In this document: in pieces, positions 8,512 through 16,944 of the stretch
Numbering within the stretch: position 1 is the first letter of the stretch
How the letters are laid out: each line of letters begins with the position of its first letter
Assembly: GCF_024171765.1 (NCBI RefSeq)
Contig: NZ_JAMTCI010000001.1
Span: forward strand, 1,892,557 to 1,956,556
Direction of reading: 5' to 3'
DNA length: 64,000 bases
Source of the DNA: Williamsia deligens
Lineage (GTDB): Bacteria > Actinomycetota > Actinomycetes > Mycobacteriales > Mycobacteriaceae
Program-made: the position numbers and the translations under genes
The notes under the pieces: generated by a model
Databases searched by the model: none
What the model was told of the DNA's origin: nothing
Seen by the model: the letters and a program-made list of their open reading frames with translations, nothing else

Positions 8512-9984
8512 TCACTCGGTCAGCGCAGGCTCCGCGGCCGGGGCCGAGGCGGCGCCGACCTTGTTCACGCGGATGAGCGCCAACGATGCGATCAGGGCCA
8601 GGGCGGTCACCACAATCGCCGCCTGGAACGCGTGTTGCTGTCCGGCGACGAATATCTCGGCCTGGCCGGCTGCCGTGCGTGCGGCGGGGCCCAGGTCGGC
8701 GCCGCGAGATGCCGCGGCGTGCGCGAAGACGGTCCCGAACACGGCGAGGCCGATCGCACCGCCGACCTGTTGGCCGGTGTTGAGCAGTGCCGAGGCCAGG
8801 CCGGTCTCGTGCGGGGCGACGCCGTTGACCGCGGTCATGGTCAGCGGGACGAAGCTGCAGCCCATGCCCACGCCGAGCAGCAGCAGGCAGCCGAGGAACG
8901 GCCAGTAGCTGCTGTTCACGCCGAGTTGGGTGAAGGAGACCATCGCGGCGATGGCCAGGATCGGCCCGATCGTCAGGAACGGACGGACGCCGATGCGGGG
9001 GATGAGCCGTCGCACCACCACGATCGACATGAACATGATCGTCGACGGCATGGGCAGGAACCCGAGCCCGGTCTCGAACGGGGTCCACCCGTGCACGTTC
9101 TGCAGATACTGCGCCATGAAGTAGAACGTCGTGAACAACGCCGACGCGAGGAACAGCATGATGAGGTACGACCCCGTGCGGTTCCGGTCGGCGAAGATGT
9201 GGAACGGCATCAGCGGGTGACTCGTCCGGTGCTCGACGAGGACGAAGGTCGCGAGCAGCGCCGCGGCGATCACGAGGGTGACGACGGTGGTCGTCGATCC
9301 CCAGCCGTCGTCGGCGGCCTTGGTCAGGCCGTAGACGAGGATCGACATCCCGGCGGTGACCGAGATCGCCCCGGGCAGATCGAGTTTCGTCCCCGAACCC
9401 TGTGACTCGGCGAGCACTCGCGGCGCCAGGACGAGCACGAGCAGACCGATCGGTGCGTTGATGAACAGTGCCCATCGCCAGCTGGCGTAGTCGGTCAACA
9501 CGCCGCCGAGCAGCAGGCCGAGAGCGCCGCCGGATGCGGCCATGGCCGCGAACACCCCGAACGCGCGTGCGCGCGCCTGCGGTTCGGTGAACGTGGTGGC
9601 GAGAAGCGCGAGCGCGGTGGGTGCCGCGATGGCGCCGCCGGCACCCTGGGCCGCGCGGGCGATGATCAGCATGGCCTCGCCGGTGGCGAACCCGCCCACG
9701 AGCGATGCGCCCGCGAAGAGCCCGACGCCGATCATGAACATCTTCCGGCGCCCGTAGAGGTCGCCGATGCGGCCGCCGAAGAGCAGCAGTCCGCCGAACG
9801 CCAGTGAGTAGGCGGTCACGACCCAGGTGAGGTTCGCTGTCGAGAAGTTCAGGTCGTCGCGAATCCGCGGCAACGCGACGTTGACCACGGTGGCGTCGAG
9901 CACCACCATCAGTTGCGCGACGCAGATGACGGCGAGGGCGACCCCGCCGTTCCTGCTCGAAGAGGTGTCTGTCGGCTCAGTCAT
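8512..9984 (-). CDS. MFS drug exporter, DHA2/EmrB-QacA family
   Basis: 490-aa major facilitator with about 14 hydrophobic segments. The proton/drug antiporter marks are VAQLMVVLDATVVNVALP at the N-terminus and GGRIGDLYGRRKMF in the TM2-3 loop. It should export toxic organic compounds by proton antiport; the substrate cannot be read from sequence. Its ATG at 9984 overlaps the TetR stop (9977-9979), so repressor and pump are one operon, read toward the sigma factor, with which it converges. Siderophore export is conceivable but less likely than by the dedicated ABC pair. Confidence 0.88.
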   Translation of the reverse strand: MTEPTDTSSSRNGGVALAVICVAQLMVVLDATVVNVALPRIRDDLNFSTANLTWVVTAYSLAFGGLLLFGGRIGDLYGRRKMFMIGVGLFAGASLVGGFATGEAMLIIARAAQGAGGAIAAPTALALLATTFTEPQARARAFGVFAAMAASGGALGLLLGGVLTDYASWRWALFINAPIGLLVLVLAPRVLAESQGSGTKLDLPGAISVTAGMSILVYGLTKAADDGWGSTTTVVTLVIAAALLATFVLVEHRTSHPLMPFHIFADRNRTGSYLIMLFLASALFTTFYFMAQYLQNVHGWTPFETGLGFLPMPSTIMFMSIVVVRRLIPRIGVRPFLTIGPILAIAAMVSFTQLGVNSSYWPFLGCLLLLGVGMGCSFVPLTMTAVNGVAPHETGLASALLNTGQQVGGAIGLAVFGTVFAHAAASRGADLGPAARTAAGQAEIFVAGQQHAFQAAIVVTALALIASLALIRVNKVGAASAPAAEPALTE

Positions 9985-10633
9985 CGGTGTCTTTCGGGTG
10001 TGGGGTCGAGGGGCGCGCGGGGAGTCCGAGCACCGGTCGCAGGACGGTGGTGACGATCTGTTCGGCGTAGGCGCGGCCGGCGGGTCGTCCGGTCGTGAGC
10101 GCGCGGTGCAGCATCAGCGACGGCAGCAGGCTCGCCGCCATGGCCACGTCGATGTGGGGGTCGAGTTCGCCCCGGCGTCGGGCCCGCTCGAGGATCTCGG
10201 TCAGGCGCGCGATGCGGGGCTCGGTGAACCGGGTGCGGAACGCCTCGAGCAGATCGGGCTCGCGGGACAGCGCGGAGCACACGCTGGCCATCACCTGGAG
10301 CAGCCGTTGCGACTGCGGGCTGCAGGACAGGGCCGCCATCTGCTCGATGTCCTCGTCGAGACTGCCGGTGTCGATGGTGCCGCCGACGGGCTTGAGCGTC
10401 GCCATCGCGTCGATGACGAGTTCGGCCTTGCTGGCCCACCGGCGATAGACGGTCGCCTTCCCGACGCCTGCCTCGGCGGCGACACCTTCGATGGTCAGAC
10501 GGTCGTAGCCGGTCTGGATGAGGAGTTCGATCGCCGCATCCGTGATCGCCGCATCGCGGCTCGGATCCCGGGGGCGGCCTCGTGGGAGTTCCGTCGAGGC
10601 GGGGGAGATGGGTGGCACGTGAGGACAGTACAT
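9977..10633 (-). CDS. TetR-family repressor of the MFS exporter
   Basis: 218-aa regulator. The N-terminal helix-turn-helix reads RLTIEGVAAEAGVGKATVYR (about residues 45-64), followed by a divergent ligand domain. It overlaps the exporter start by 8 nt. A short inverted repeat (ACGAG-N5-CTCGT) sits immediately upstream of its ATG, consistent with autorepression. The ligand is unknown, presumably an exporter substrate. Confidence 0.87.
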   Translation of the reverse strand: MYCPHVPPISPASTELPRGRPRDPSRDAAITDAAIELLIQTGYDRLTIEGVAAEAGVGKATVYRRWASKAELVIDAMATLKPVGGTIDTGSLDEDIEQMAALSCSPQSQRLLQVMASVCSALSREPDLLEAFRTRFTEPRIARLTEILERARRRGELDPHIDVAMAASLLPSLMLHRALTTGRPAGRAYAEQIVTTVLRPVLGLPARPSTPHPKDTDD

Positions 10634-10636
10634 GAA

Positions 10637-10651
10637 ACGAGACGGGCTCGT
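10637..10651. promoter_or_regulatory. Candidate operator for the TetR/MFS operon
   Basis: The inverted repeat ACGAG-ACGGG-CTCGT begins 4 bp upstream of the TetR ATG (10633). Position and symmetry suggest an autoregulatory site; binding is inferred. Confidence 0.45.
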
Positions 10652-10731
10652 ATCGAATGTGGTCGCCGCGCGGTGGGACGCCGTGTGCGACGAACCGACC
10701 GCCCCGTGCCACCGCGGTTAGCGTGGAGGGC

Positions 10732-11070
10732 GTGCCGTATCTGGGTCTGATCACCGTCCTCGTGATGATCGTCGCGCTGGTGGACATCGTCGGCGGTGAC
10801 GAGTCCGCGATCCGTGGCCTCCCGAGGTCGGCGTGGATCCTGCTGGTCGTCGCGGTCCCGCTCGTCGGGTCCGTGGTGTGGGTGATCGCCGGGCGCCCTC
10901 GCGCGGCGTTCTCGGGCCGCGTCGGGGGAGGCGTCGCCGATCATCCGGCCACCGAGAAGTCCGACGGCCCGGACCCGGTGGACGAGGCCGAGTTCCGGCG
11001 TCAGGTCCGCGAGCGGGCCGAGGAACAGCGTCGCCGCGCCGAGACCGACCGGCGCGACCAGGAGTCCTGA
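10732..11070 (+). CDS. Small membrane protein with PLDc_N-type N-terminus, copy 1
   Basis: 112-aa protein with two predicted transmembrane helices (YLGLITVLVMIVALVDIV and WILLVVAVPLVGSVVWVIAG), then a charged, Arg/Glu-rich C-terminal tail predicted to be helical. The pattern matches the phospholipase D N-terminal membrane domain (PLDc_N), with no nuclease domain. Function unknown. GTG at 10732 is chosen by alignment with copy 2 (both begin VPY). The gene at 11363-11734 is its paralogue, so this is a tandem duplication. Confidence 0.7.
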   Translation: MPYLGLITVLVMIVALVDIVGGDESAIRGLPRSAWILLVVAVPLVGSVVWVIAGRPRAAFSGRVGGGVADHPATEKSDGPDPVDEAEFRRQVRERAEEQRRRAETDRRDQES

Positions 11071-11171
11071 GCCGGACGATCAGGCCTCGTCCGCTCGGAC
11101 TGCGCCGGCCATCCGGTCCCACGGCCGAACGCTCCGGCCCCAGGGCACACCCCGTGTGGACGCTCCACTTG

Positions 11172-11209
11172 TTCGAGGACGCTCCGCCTGCAGGCGGAGC
11201 GTCCTCGAA
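11172..11209. repeat. 38-bp perfect palindrome between the duplicated small membrane protein genes
   Basis: Bases 11172-11190 are the exact reverse complement of 11191-11209, with no loop. The stem is GC-rich and bounded by TTCG and CGAA. It is followed by three GGAGCGG(G) copies (about 11214-11265), the first two extended as GGAGCGGGAAC. It lies in the 292-bp gap between copies 1 and 2. It could end transcription of copy 1 or be a mobile palindromic repeat. Confidence 0.8.
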
Positions 11210-11362
11210 AACTGGAGCGGGAACCCTGGGACCGGAGCGGGAACACCGGAACTGGAGCGGGCGGCGATGTCGTCGAATCGACGACGGGGTGACCCATTCT
11301 CGTACGCATGAACAACGACCGGGTTATCCTTTCCGTCGCATTCGTCCGACTGAGGGGAACCC

Positions 11363-11734
11363 GTGCCGTACTTCGGTCTCATCGTCCTGGTCATCATGAT
11401 CGCTGCGCTCGTCGACATCGTGAGCAGCGACGACGCGCTCGTCCGCGGCCTCCCGCGGTGGGTGTGGCTCCTGTTGGTGATCGTGCTCCCGCTCGTCGGG
11501 TCGATCGTGTGGTTCGTCGCGGGTCGACCCGTCGCCGCGTTCTCCGGTCGGGTCGGCCGCGACCGTCCCGGTCAGGCGTCGGCGATGGGGTTCCCGGAGT
11601 ACGACCACCCCGGTCGTTTCGTGCCGCAGGACCCCGAGGCGGACGCGGCGTTCCTGCGCCAGGTGCGCGAACGCGCCGAGGAGCAACGCAAGCAGGGTGA
11701 GATCGAGCGTCGACGCCGCGAACAGGGGCAGTGA
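11363..11734 (+). CDS. Small membrane protein with PLDc_N-type N-terminus, copy 2
   Basis: 123-aa paralogue of the 10732-11070 product. It shares the VPYxGLI opening, two transmembrane helices, the GRPxAAFSGRVG segment after helix 2 and the RQVRERAEEQR tail. The GTG start at 11363 follows GAGGGG by 5 nt. Its stop overlaps the GTG of the next membrane protein. Function unknown. Confidence 0.72.
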   Translation: MPYFGLIVLVIMIAALVDIVSSDDALVRGLPRWVWLLLVIVLPLVGSIVWFVAGRPVAAFSGRVGRDRPGQASAMGFPEYDHPGRFVPQDPEADAAFLRQVRERAEEQRKQGEIERRRREQGQ

Positions 11735-12138
11735 TCGCGCGAGCCGCATGGGGCGTCCTCTCGCTGGTCGGCGCGGTCCTCGTCGTCGAGGCGTCGATGG
11801 CCACGGTCGGGTCCACGAACCTGTCGTGCTCGAAGACGGGCAGCACCGGGTTCGACGAGTACTCGTGTTCGGACCCGATCACGACCCAGACCGGGGTGTG
11901 GCCGTTCGTCGTGATGGCGTGCGCTCTCGCCGGTCCATCCCTCGTCGCAGGTGTCGCCGGGAGGACATGGGTGTCCTGGTCGGCCACGGCCGTCCTCGCG
12001 GCGGTCGGTGTGTGGGGCGTCGGTCAATGGGCGTCGGAGTGGGTGACGCTGATCCTCGGCATCCCGCTCGCGATCGTGGGCGTTGTCATCGCCGCCGTGC
12101 AGTGGGTCCGTGGCCGTCAGGGCGTGGCGGTCAGGTAG
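11731..12138 (+). CDS. Small hypothetical membrane protein
   Basis: 135-aa protein with about four hydrophobic segments and a short Cys-containing loop (SCSKTGSTGFDEYSCS) between the first two, probably extracytoplasmic. The GTG start overlaps the stop of the upstream PLDc_N-type gene, so the two are probably co-expressed. Its 3' end overlaps the convergent formyltransferase gene by 22 nt. I do not recognise the family. Confidence 0.62.
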   Translation: MIARAAWGVLSLVGAVLVVEASMATVGSTNLSCSKTGSTGFDEYSCSDPITTQTGVWPFVVMACALAGPSLVAGVAGRTWVSWSATAVLAAVGVWGVGQWASEWVTLILGIPLAIVGVVIAAVQWVRGRQGVAVR

Positions 12139-13061
12139 CCGCCGCCGCGGCCGAACCACTCGAGCGCCTTGTGTTCCTGGCCGTCGTCGGTGCGGATGAC
12201 GTCGAGGACGAGACCGGGAGAGGTTCCGCGGTAGGCGTCCGCTCCGGCGACGATCACCATCCCCCCGTCCTCGGCGATGAACACACGGCCCGGTGTCCCG
12301 CCGTAGACGCTGCGGGACACGTGGGCCTCGACGATGCGGAGCCGCTCACCGCGAAAGAACGTGTAGGCGTTCGGGTACGGGTCCTGCAGCGCCCGCACCA
12401 GGCGTTCGATCTCCTCGGCGGGCAGTCGCCAGTCGACGAGGCCGTCCTCCTCGGAACGCTTGTGGAAGAAGGTGCGCGCGGCCAGGTCCTGCGGAGTCGG
12501 TGACGCGGAACCCGACTCGAGTCGGTCGAGGGCGTCGAGCAGGACCTCGGGGATGAGATCGATGGTCGCCCGCACGAGCTCGGGGCCGGTCGACGTCGCG
12601 GTGATCGGTACGGCGCGCTGGGAGATGATCCCGCCGGTGTCGAGGTCGTCGTCCATCATGTGCGCGGTCAACCCGGTCTCCGACGCCCCGCTGATCAGTG
12701 CCCAGATGACCGGTGAGAACCCGGTGAACCGGGGGAGCAGGGAGTCGTGCAGGTTCAGGGTCCCGTGGGTGGGCAGGGTGAACAGTTCCGGCGGCAGCCA
12801 GGTCCGCCAGTTGTTCGCGACCATCACGTCGGGGGCGAGCTCGGCGACCCGTGCGATCAGGCTCTCGTCGGGACGCTTCGCGAGGTGCACGTCGACGCCG
12901 GCGTCGCGGGCGAGATCCTGGACGGAATCCGCCCAGATCGACTCGTACGCATGCTCACTCGGTGGATGGGTCACCACCAAGACCACCTCGTGGCGGGACG
13001 CGAGCAGCGCCTCGAGGGTCTTGTGACCCCAGGTCTGGTAGCCGAGCATGACGACGCGCAT
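12117..13061 (-). CDS. fxbA: Fmt-like N-formyltransferase for hydroxyornithine (FxbA-like)
   Basis: 314-aa member of the methionyl-tRNA formyltransferase superfamily, predicted to transfer a formyl group from N10-formyl-tetrahydrofolate to the delta-N of hydroxyornithine. Catalytic Asn and His are in [14 protein letters not shown] and the catalytic Asp in DDDLDTGGI. The ATG at 13061 is set by GGAGGG 4 nt upstream and the [12 protein letters not shown] Rossmann start; longer readings run into the iron box. It diverges from mbtH across an IdeR-type box. Dedicated formyltransferases of this kind occur in the exochelin, rhodochelin and coelichelin pathways. Module 1 of the NRPS has the formyl-hydroxyornithine code, giving it a substrate role. 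The housekeeping Fmt is not excluded by sequence alone but is unlikely here. Confidence 0.87.
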   Translation of the reverse strand: MRVVMLGYQTWGHKTLEALLASRHEVVLVVTHPPSEHAYESIWADSVQDLARDAGVDVHLAKRPDESLIARVAELAPDVMVANNWRTWLPPELFTLPTHGTLNLHDSLLPRFTGFSPVIWALISGASETGLTAHMMDDDLDTGGIISQRAVPITATSTGPELVRATIDLIPEVLLDALDRLESGSASPTPQDLAARTFFHKRSEEDGLVDWRLPAEEIERLVRALQDPYPNAYTFFRGERLRIVEAHVSRSVYGGTPGRVFIAEDGGMVIVAGADAYRGTSPGLVLDVIRTDDGQEHKALEWFGRGGGYLTATP

Positions 13062-13097
13062 GTGTCCCTCCGAGCCCGGGGGCCCGCGACCCGGAAT

Positions 13098-13116
13098 ATT
13101 GGTTAGGCTTACCTTT
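13098..13116. promoter_or_regulatory. IdeR/DmdR-type iron box between fxbA and mbtH
   Basis: A 19-mer with core GGTTAGGCTTACCT matches 14 of 19 consensus positions by hand alignment. It is centred in the divergent gap and can control both the formyltransferase and the mbtH-exporter transcript. Confidence 0.78.
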
Positions 13117-13188
13117 GATACCATCGCCGAGTTCGAGGTACAACCGCGCCCGTCCCCGGTGCGCTCCGTCGCGAGAGAGGAAAAACCG

Positions 13189-13410
13189 ATGTCGGGCAAT
13201 CCCTTCGACGATGCTGACGGCACATTCGTCGTCCTGGTCAACGACGAGGGGCAGCACTCGCTGTGGCCCACCTTCGCGGAGATCCCCGCCGGGTGGACCA
13301 CCGTGTTCGGGGGTTCCGACGGCACCTCGCGGGACGCCTGCCTCGAGTACGTGACCACCGCCTGGACCGATCTGCGCCCCCGCTCGCTGGTCGAGCAGAT
13401 GGCCGAGTGA
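13189..13410 (+). CDS. mbtH: MbtH-like protein
   Basis: 73-aa MbtH-family chaperone that binds and activates NRPS adenylation domains. Family marks present are [22 protein letters not shown] and the WTDLRPRSL tail. The ATG at 13189 follows a purine-rich GAGAGAGGAAAAA ribosome-binding region. Its stop overlaps the GTG of the first ABC exporter gene. It is the only MbtH in the window and would serve the six adenylation domains of the giant NRPS. Confidence 0.95.
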   Translation: MSGNPFDDADGTFVVLVNDEGQHSLWPTFAEIPAGWTTVFGGSDGTSRDACLEYVTTAWTDLRPRSLVEQMAE

Positions 13411-15152
13411 CCTCCCGCGTCCTGTCGCCGGCCGGGCCGCCGATCACGGGCGGGTGGGTCCTGCGCCGGACGGTCCGCCGCACCGCACGATGGCTGGTGC
13501 CGGGCTCGGTGCTGATCGCCGCGCATCAGATGTGCGAGGTCGCGGTCCCGATCCTCATCGGCATCATCGTCGACCGCGCCGTCACGTCCGGGTCGTACTC
13601 CTCGATCGTCACGTGGATCGCCGTCCTGGCCGGCGTCTTCGTCGTGCTCACCACGGTCTACCGGCTCGGTGCCCGTCTGCTGATGACGGGTATCGCGCAG
13701 GAATCGCACTGGCTCCGAGACGAATTGAGCGCCCGGGCGCTCGACCCCCGCGGCCTGCCGTCCGCGACGACGACGGGTACGCCGTACAGCGCTGGGGAGT
13801 TGCTCTCCATCTCCACGACCGACGCCGACAACACCTCCTATGTCATCGACTACGTCCCCCGCGTCACCGGCGCGGTGGTCGCGACCGTCGCGTGCGGGGT
13901 CGTGTTGCTCACCATCGACATCCCGCTGGGTGCGATGGTCCTGGTCGGCATCCCGCTGGTGGTGGCGGGCCTACAGCTCACCGCCCCGATGATCGCGCGT
14001 CGCGTCGAGGTCCAGCAGGAGACGGTCGGCGCCACCTCGGGACTCGCGACCGACCTCGTCAGCGGGCTGCGACCCCTGCAGGGACTCGGCGCGACGGGAG
14101 CGGCGTCGGCCCGATACCGCCGTTCGTCGCGGACCGCACTGGCGGCGGCCCTGCGCGCAGCGCGGATCCAGAGCGTGCACACGGGATTGTCCGCCGCGGC
14201 CGGGGCTCTCGCCGCGATTGCCGTGGCCGTCGTCGCGGTGTTCGTCGCGATCGACGGCGACGCGACCATCGGTGAACTCATCACGGTGATCGGGCTCGCG
14301 CAGTTCCTCATCGAGCCGTTCTCCCTGCTCGCCATCGTCCCGAGCTGGGTCGCCGAGGCCCGGGCGAGTGCGAACCGCGTCGCCCAGGTGCTCGACGGCG
14401 AGGCGCCCTCGGCACCGACAGCGGCTGCGGCGCCGGCGGTCCCGGCACCGCACAGCGGGCTGTCCGTCCGCATCGACGACCCCGCCCGCAAGATCACGAT
14501 CGCCCTCGATGCGGCGCCGGGCGAACTGCTGGGCGTTCTCGCCCCATCCGCGCGGGACGCGGTGGCACTGGTCGACGCGCTGTCGGAGCGATCGGGTCCG
14601 GGGCGCACCGTCGAGGTCGGTGGTGTCCCCACGGCGTCGATGTCGGTGGGGGAGCGAAGTCGTCGGTTGGTCGTGGCGCCGCACGACGCCCACGTCTTCA
14701 CCGGCACCCTCGGGTCGAACATCGAGTGGACGCACCGAGATCTCGACGCACCGGGCCTCGACGAGGTCCTCACGGCGTCCGCGACCGACGACGTCATCGC
14801 GATCCACCCCGGCGGGCTCACCCACCCGGTGGCCGAGCGGGGGGCCAGCCTGTCCGGCGGGCAGCGACAGCGTCTCGCGCTGGCCCGCGCGCTCCACGCC
14901 GCGCCCGACGTCCTCGTGTTGCACGACCCGACGACAGCGGTCGACGCCGTCACCGAACACGCCATCGCGCAGGGGATCCGGGAGATCCGCTCCGGTGGGC
15001 GGGCGACGACCGTCGTCATCGCGAGCTCGCCGGCGCTCCTGGCTGCGGCCGATCGCGTCGTCCTGGTGGTCGACGGCGCTGTGGTGGCGTCCGCGACGCA
15101 CTCCGAGCTCTCCGCGACCGACACCCGGTACCGCGAGGCGGTGGCACGGTGA
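13407..15152 (+). CDS. ABC exporter half-transporter 1 with degenerate nucleotide site
   Basis: 581-aa type IV ABC exporter, transmembrane domain in roughly residues 1-330 and nucleotide-binding domain in 350-581. The NBD is degenerate: the Walker A position reads [10 protein letters not shown] with no GxxGxGK, the Q-loop Gln is His ([10 protein letters not shown]), Walker B reads [10 protein letters not shown] with Pro for the catalytic Glu, and the H-loop His is lost (VVIASSPA). The signature LSGGQRQR is perfect. The partner encoded downstream has the complementary defects, so they should work as a heterodimer with one competent ATP site. It resembles ExiT, the exochelin exporter of M. smegmatis, but as separate subunits. 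Confidence 0.9.
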   Translation: MTSRVLSPAGPPITGGWVLRRTVRRTARWLVPGSVLIAAHQMCEVAVPILIGIIVDRAVTSGSYSSIVTWIAVLAGVFVVLTTVYRLGARLLMTGIAQESHWLRDELSARALDPRGLPSATTTGTPYSAGELLSISTTDADNTSYVIDYVPRVTGAVVATVACGVVLLTIDIPLGAMVLVGIPLVVAGLQLTAPMIARRVEVQQETVGATSGLATDLVSGLRPLQGLGATGAASARYRRSSRTALAAALRAARIQSVHTGLSAAAGALAAIAVAVVAVFVAIDGDATIGELITVIGLAQFLIEPFSLLAIVPSWVAEARASANRVAQVLDGEAPSAPTAAAAPAVPAPHSGLSVRIDDPARKITIALDAAPGELLGVLAPSARDAVALVDALSERSGPGRTVEVGGVPTASMSVGERSRRLVVAPHDAHVFTGTLGSNIEWTHRDLDAPGLDEVLTASATDDVIAIHPGGLTHPVAERGASLSGGQRQRLALARALHAAPDVLVLHDPTTAVDAVTEHAIAQGIREIRSGGRATTVVIASSPALLAAADRVVLVVDGAVVASATHSELSATDTRYREAVAR

Positions 15153-16921
15153 CGGTTCCCGACGTGACGCCCGTCCTGCCCGTCGCGGACTGGCGGCGGA
15201 CCCTGCGGTGGTTCACCGGGGATCTCCGGCGGCGGCCGGGGCTGCTCGCCGCCACCGTCGTGGTCGGCCTGGTCGCCGCGGGACTGTCGGTCGTCCCGGT
15301 CTACGTCCTCGGTGTCCTCGTCGACCGGGTCCGCGACGGGGCGTCGTCCGGTGAGATCGTGGGCCCCGCGGTGCTGATCGCGGTCACGGCACTCCTCGGT
15401 GGACTCGGCACGGGGGTCTCGGGTTACCTCGTGCAGCGGCTCGGCGAGCAGACGCTCGCCGACCTGCGCGAGGCGGTGCTCGACAGGACGCTGCGACTGC
15501 CGATCGGGGTCGTCGACGCGGCCGGTCGCGGTGACCTGCTGTCGCGGGTGGGTGCGGACGTCGGGGCGGTGACCCGGGCGGTCTCACAGGTGCTGCCGAC
15601 GATGATCACGGCGTTCTTCCTCGGTGTGCTGACGCTGGTCTCGATGACGGGGATCGACTGGCGCCTCGGTCTCGCCGGCGCGCTGAGCATCCCGGCCTAC
15701 GTCCTCGCCCTGCGGTGGTACCTGCCCCGGTCCGCCCCGATGTACCGCGACGAGCGGCTGGCCATCGCGGCCCGCGCGCAGTCCATGGTCGAGGCGCTGC
15801 AGGGACTGCCGACCATCGCCGCCTACGAGCGGCACGACCACCACCGCGAGCTGATCCACACGTCGTCCGCCCGGGCCCGCGACATCTCCATCAGCGTGTT
15901 CCGACAGTTCACGCGCTTCGTCGGACGCGTCAACCGGGCCGAGTTCATCGGGCTCGCCGCGATTCTCGTCGTCGGGTTCGTACTGGTCCGCGAGGACGCG
16001 GTGACGGTGGGTGCGGTCACCGCGGCGGCGCTGCTGTTCCACCGGCTGTTCAACCCGATCGGCAGCCTGATGTTCGACTTCGACGAGATCCAGGCGGCCG
16101 CGGCGAGCCTCGCGCGTCTCGTGGGGGTGTGCGACATCCCGGAGGCGGCCACCGCACAGGCCGGGGAACCCGCCGACGCGGGTGTCGTGGTCGACGCGGT
16201 CGGTCACTCCTATGTGCACGGTCGACTTGTGTTGCAGGACATCTCGCTGACGCTGGAGCCGGGGACCCGGACCGCGCTGGTCGGGTCGACCGGTGCGGGC
16301 AAGACCACCCTCGCCGCGATCATCGCGGGGACCCTGCGTCCGTCATCGGGCACGGTCCGTGTCGGCGGCGTCGCGCCGGCTGACCTCCCGTCGGACACCG
16401 TCGGGCGGCACGTGGTGACGGTGACCCAGGAGGTCCACGTCTTCGCGGGGCCACTCATCGACGACCTGCTGCTCGCCGCCCCGGACGCCGACCGGGAGGC
16501 CGTGAACCGTGCCCTCGACGTGGTCGGCGCCCGGGAATGGGTGACGGCGCTCCCCGAGGGGCTCGACACGCTCGTCGGTGAGGGTGGACTGGCGCTCACC
16601 GCGGCGCAGAGTCAGCACATCGCGCTGGCCCGCGTCGTGCTCGCCGACCCGTCGGTGGTCGTCCTCGACGAGGCGACCGCGGAGGCGGGCAGTGCCAGCG
16701 CCCGGGATCTCGAGGACGCGGCGCTCGCCGCCACCGAGGGACGCACGACGCTCGTGGTCGCCCACCGCCTCACCCAGGCCGCCCGCGCAGACGCGATCGT
16801 GGTGATGGAGAACGGCCGCATCGTCGAGTCGGGTACGCACGCCGACCTCGCCGGGCGGGACGGCGGACGCTACGCGCAACTGTGGGCGGCGTGGACGGAC
16901 AACGGGGTCGCTGCGCGCTGA
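15149..16921 (+). CDS. ABC exporter half-transporter 2, catalytic subunit
   Basis: 590-aa partner of the preceding gene, with GTG start overlapping its stop. The transmembrane domain spans about residues 1-330. The NBD has an intact Walker A (GSTGAGKTT), Q-loop (VTVTQEVHVF), Walker B with catalytic Glu (VVVLDEATAEA) and H-loop (LVVAHRL), but the signature is degenerate (LTAAQSQ for LSGGQ). Its Walker A/B plus the partner's LSGGQ make one canonical site. Position between mbtH and the NRPS argues for export of the finished siderophore. Confidence 0.9.
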   Translation: MTVPDVTPVLPVADWRRTLRWFTGDLRRRPGLLAATVVVGLVAAGLSVVPVYVLGVLVDRVRDGASSGEIVGPAVLIAVTALLGGLGTGVSGYLVQRLGEQTLADLREAVLDRTLRLPIGVVDAAGRGDLLSRVGADVGAVTRAVSQVLPTMITAFFLGVLTLVSMTGIDWRLGLAGALSIPAYVLALRWYLPRSAPMYRDERLAIAARAQSMVEALQGLPTIAAYERHDHHRELIHTSSARARDISISVFRQFTRFVGRVNRAEFIGLAAILVVGFVLVREDAVTVGAVTAAALLFHRLFNPIGSLMFDFDEIQAAAASLARLVGVCDIPEAATAQAGEPADAGVVVDAVGHSYVHGRLVLQDISLTLEPGTRTALVGSTGAGKTTLAAIIAGTLRPSSGTVRVGGVAPADLPSDTVGRHVVTVTQEVHVFAGPLIDDLLLAAPDADREAVNRALDVVGAREWVTALPEGLDTLVGEGGLALTAAQSQHIALARVVLADPSVVVLDEATAEAGSASARDLEDAALAATEGRTTLVVAHRLTQAARADAIVVMENGRIVESGTHADLAGRDGGRYAQLWAAWTDNGVAAR

Positions 16922-16940
16922 TAAGGCTAGGCTACCCTTA
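16922..16940 (+). promoter_or_regulatory. IdeR/DmdR-type iron box directly before the NRPS start
   Basis: Matches 15 of 19 consensus positions, with core GGCTAGGCTACCC. It starts one base after the exporter stop and ends 4 nt before the NRPS ATG at 16945. No Shine-Dalgarno fits in the gap, so an mRNA starting here would be leaderless, or the box acts on read-through from mbtH. Confidence 0.75.
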
Positions 16941-16944
16941 GCCA

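Noticed and set aside
8512-9984. MFS pump as the dedicated siderophore exporter
   Set aside because: It pairs with its own TetR and operator, has no iron box, and an ABC exporter pair sits directly beside the NRPS.
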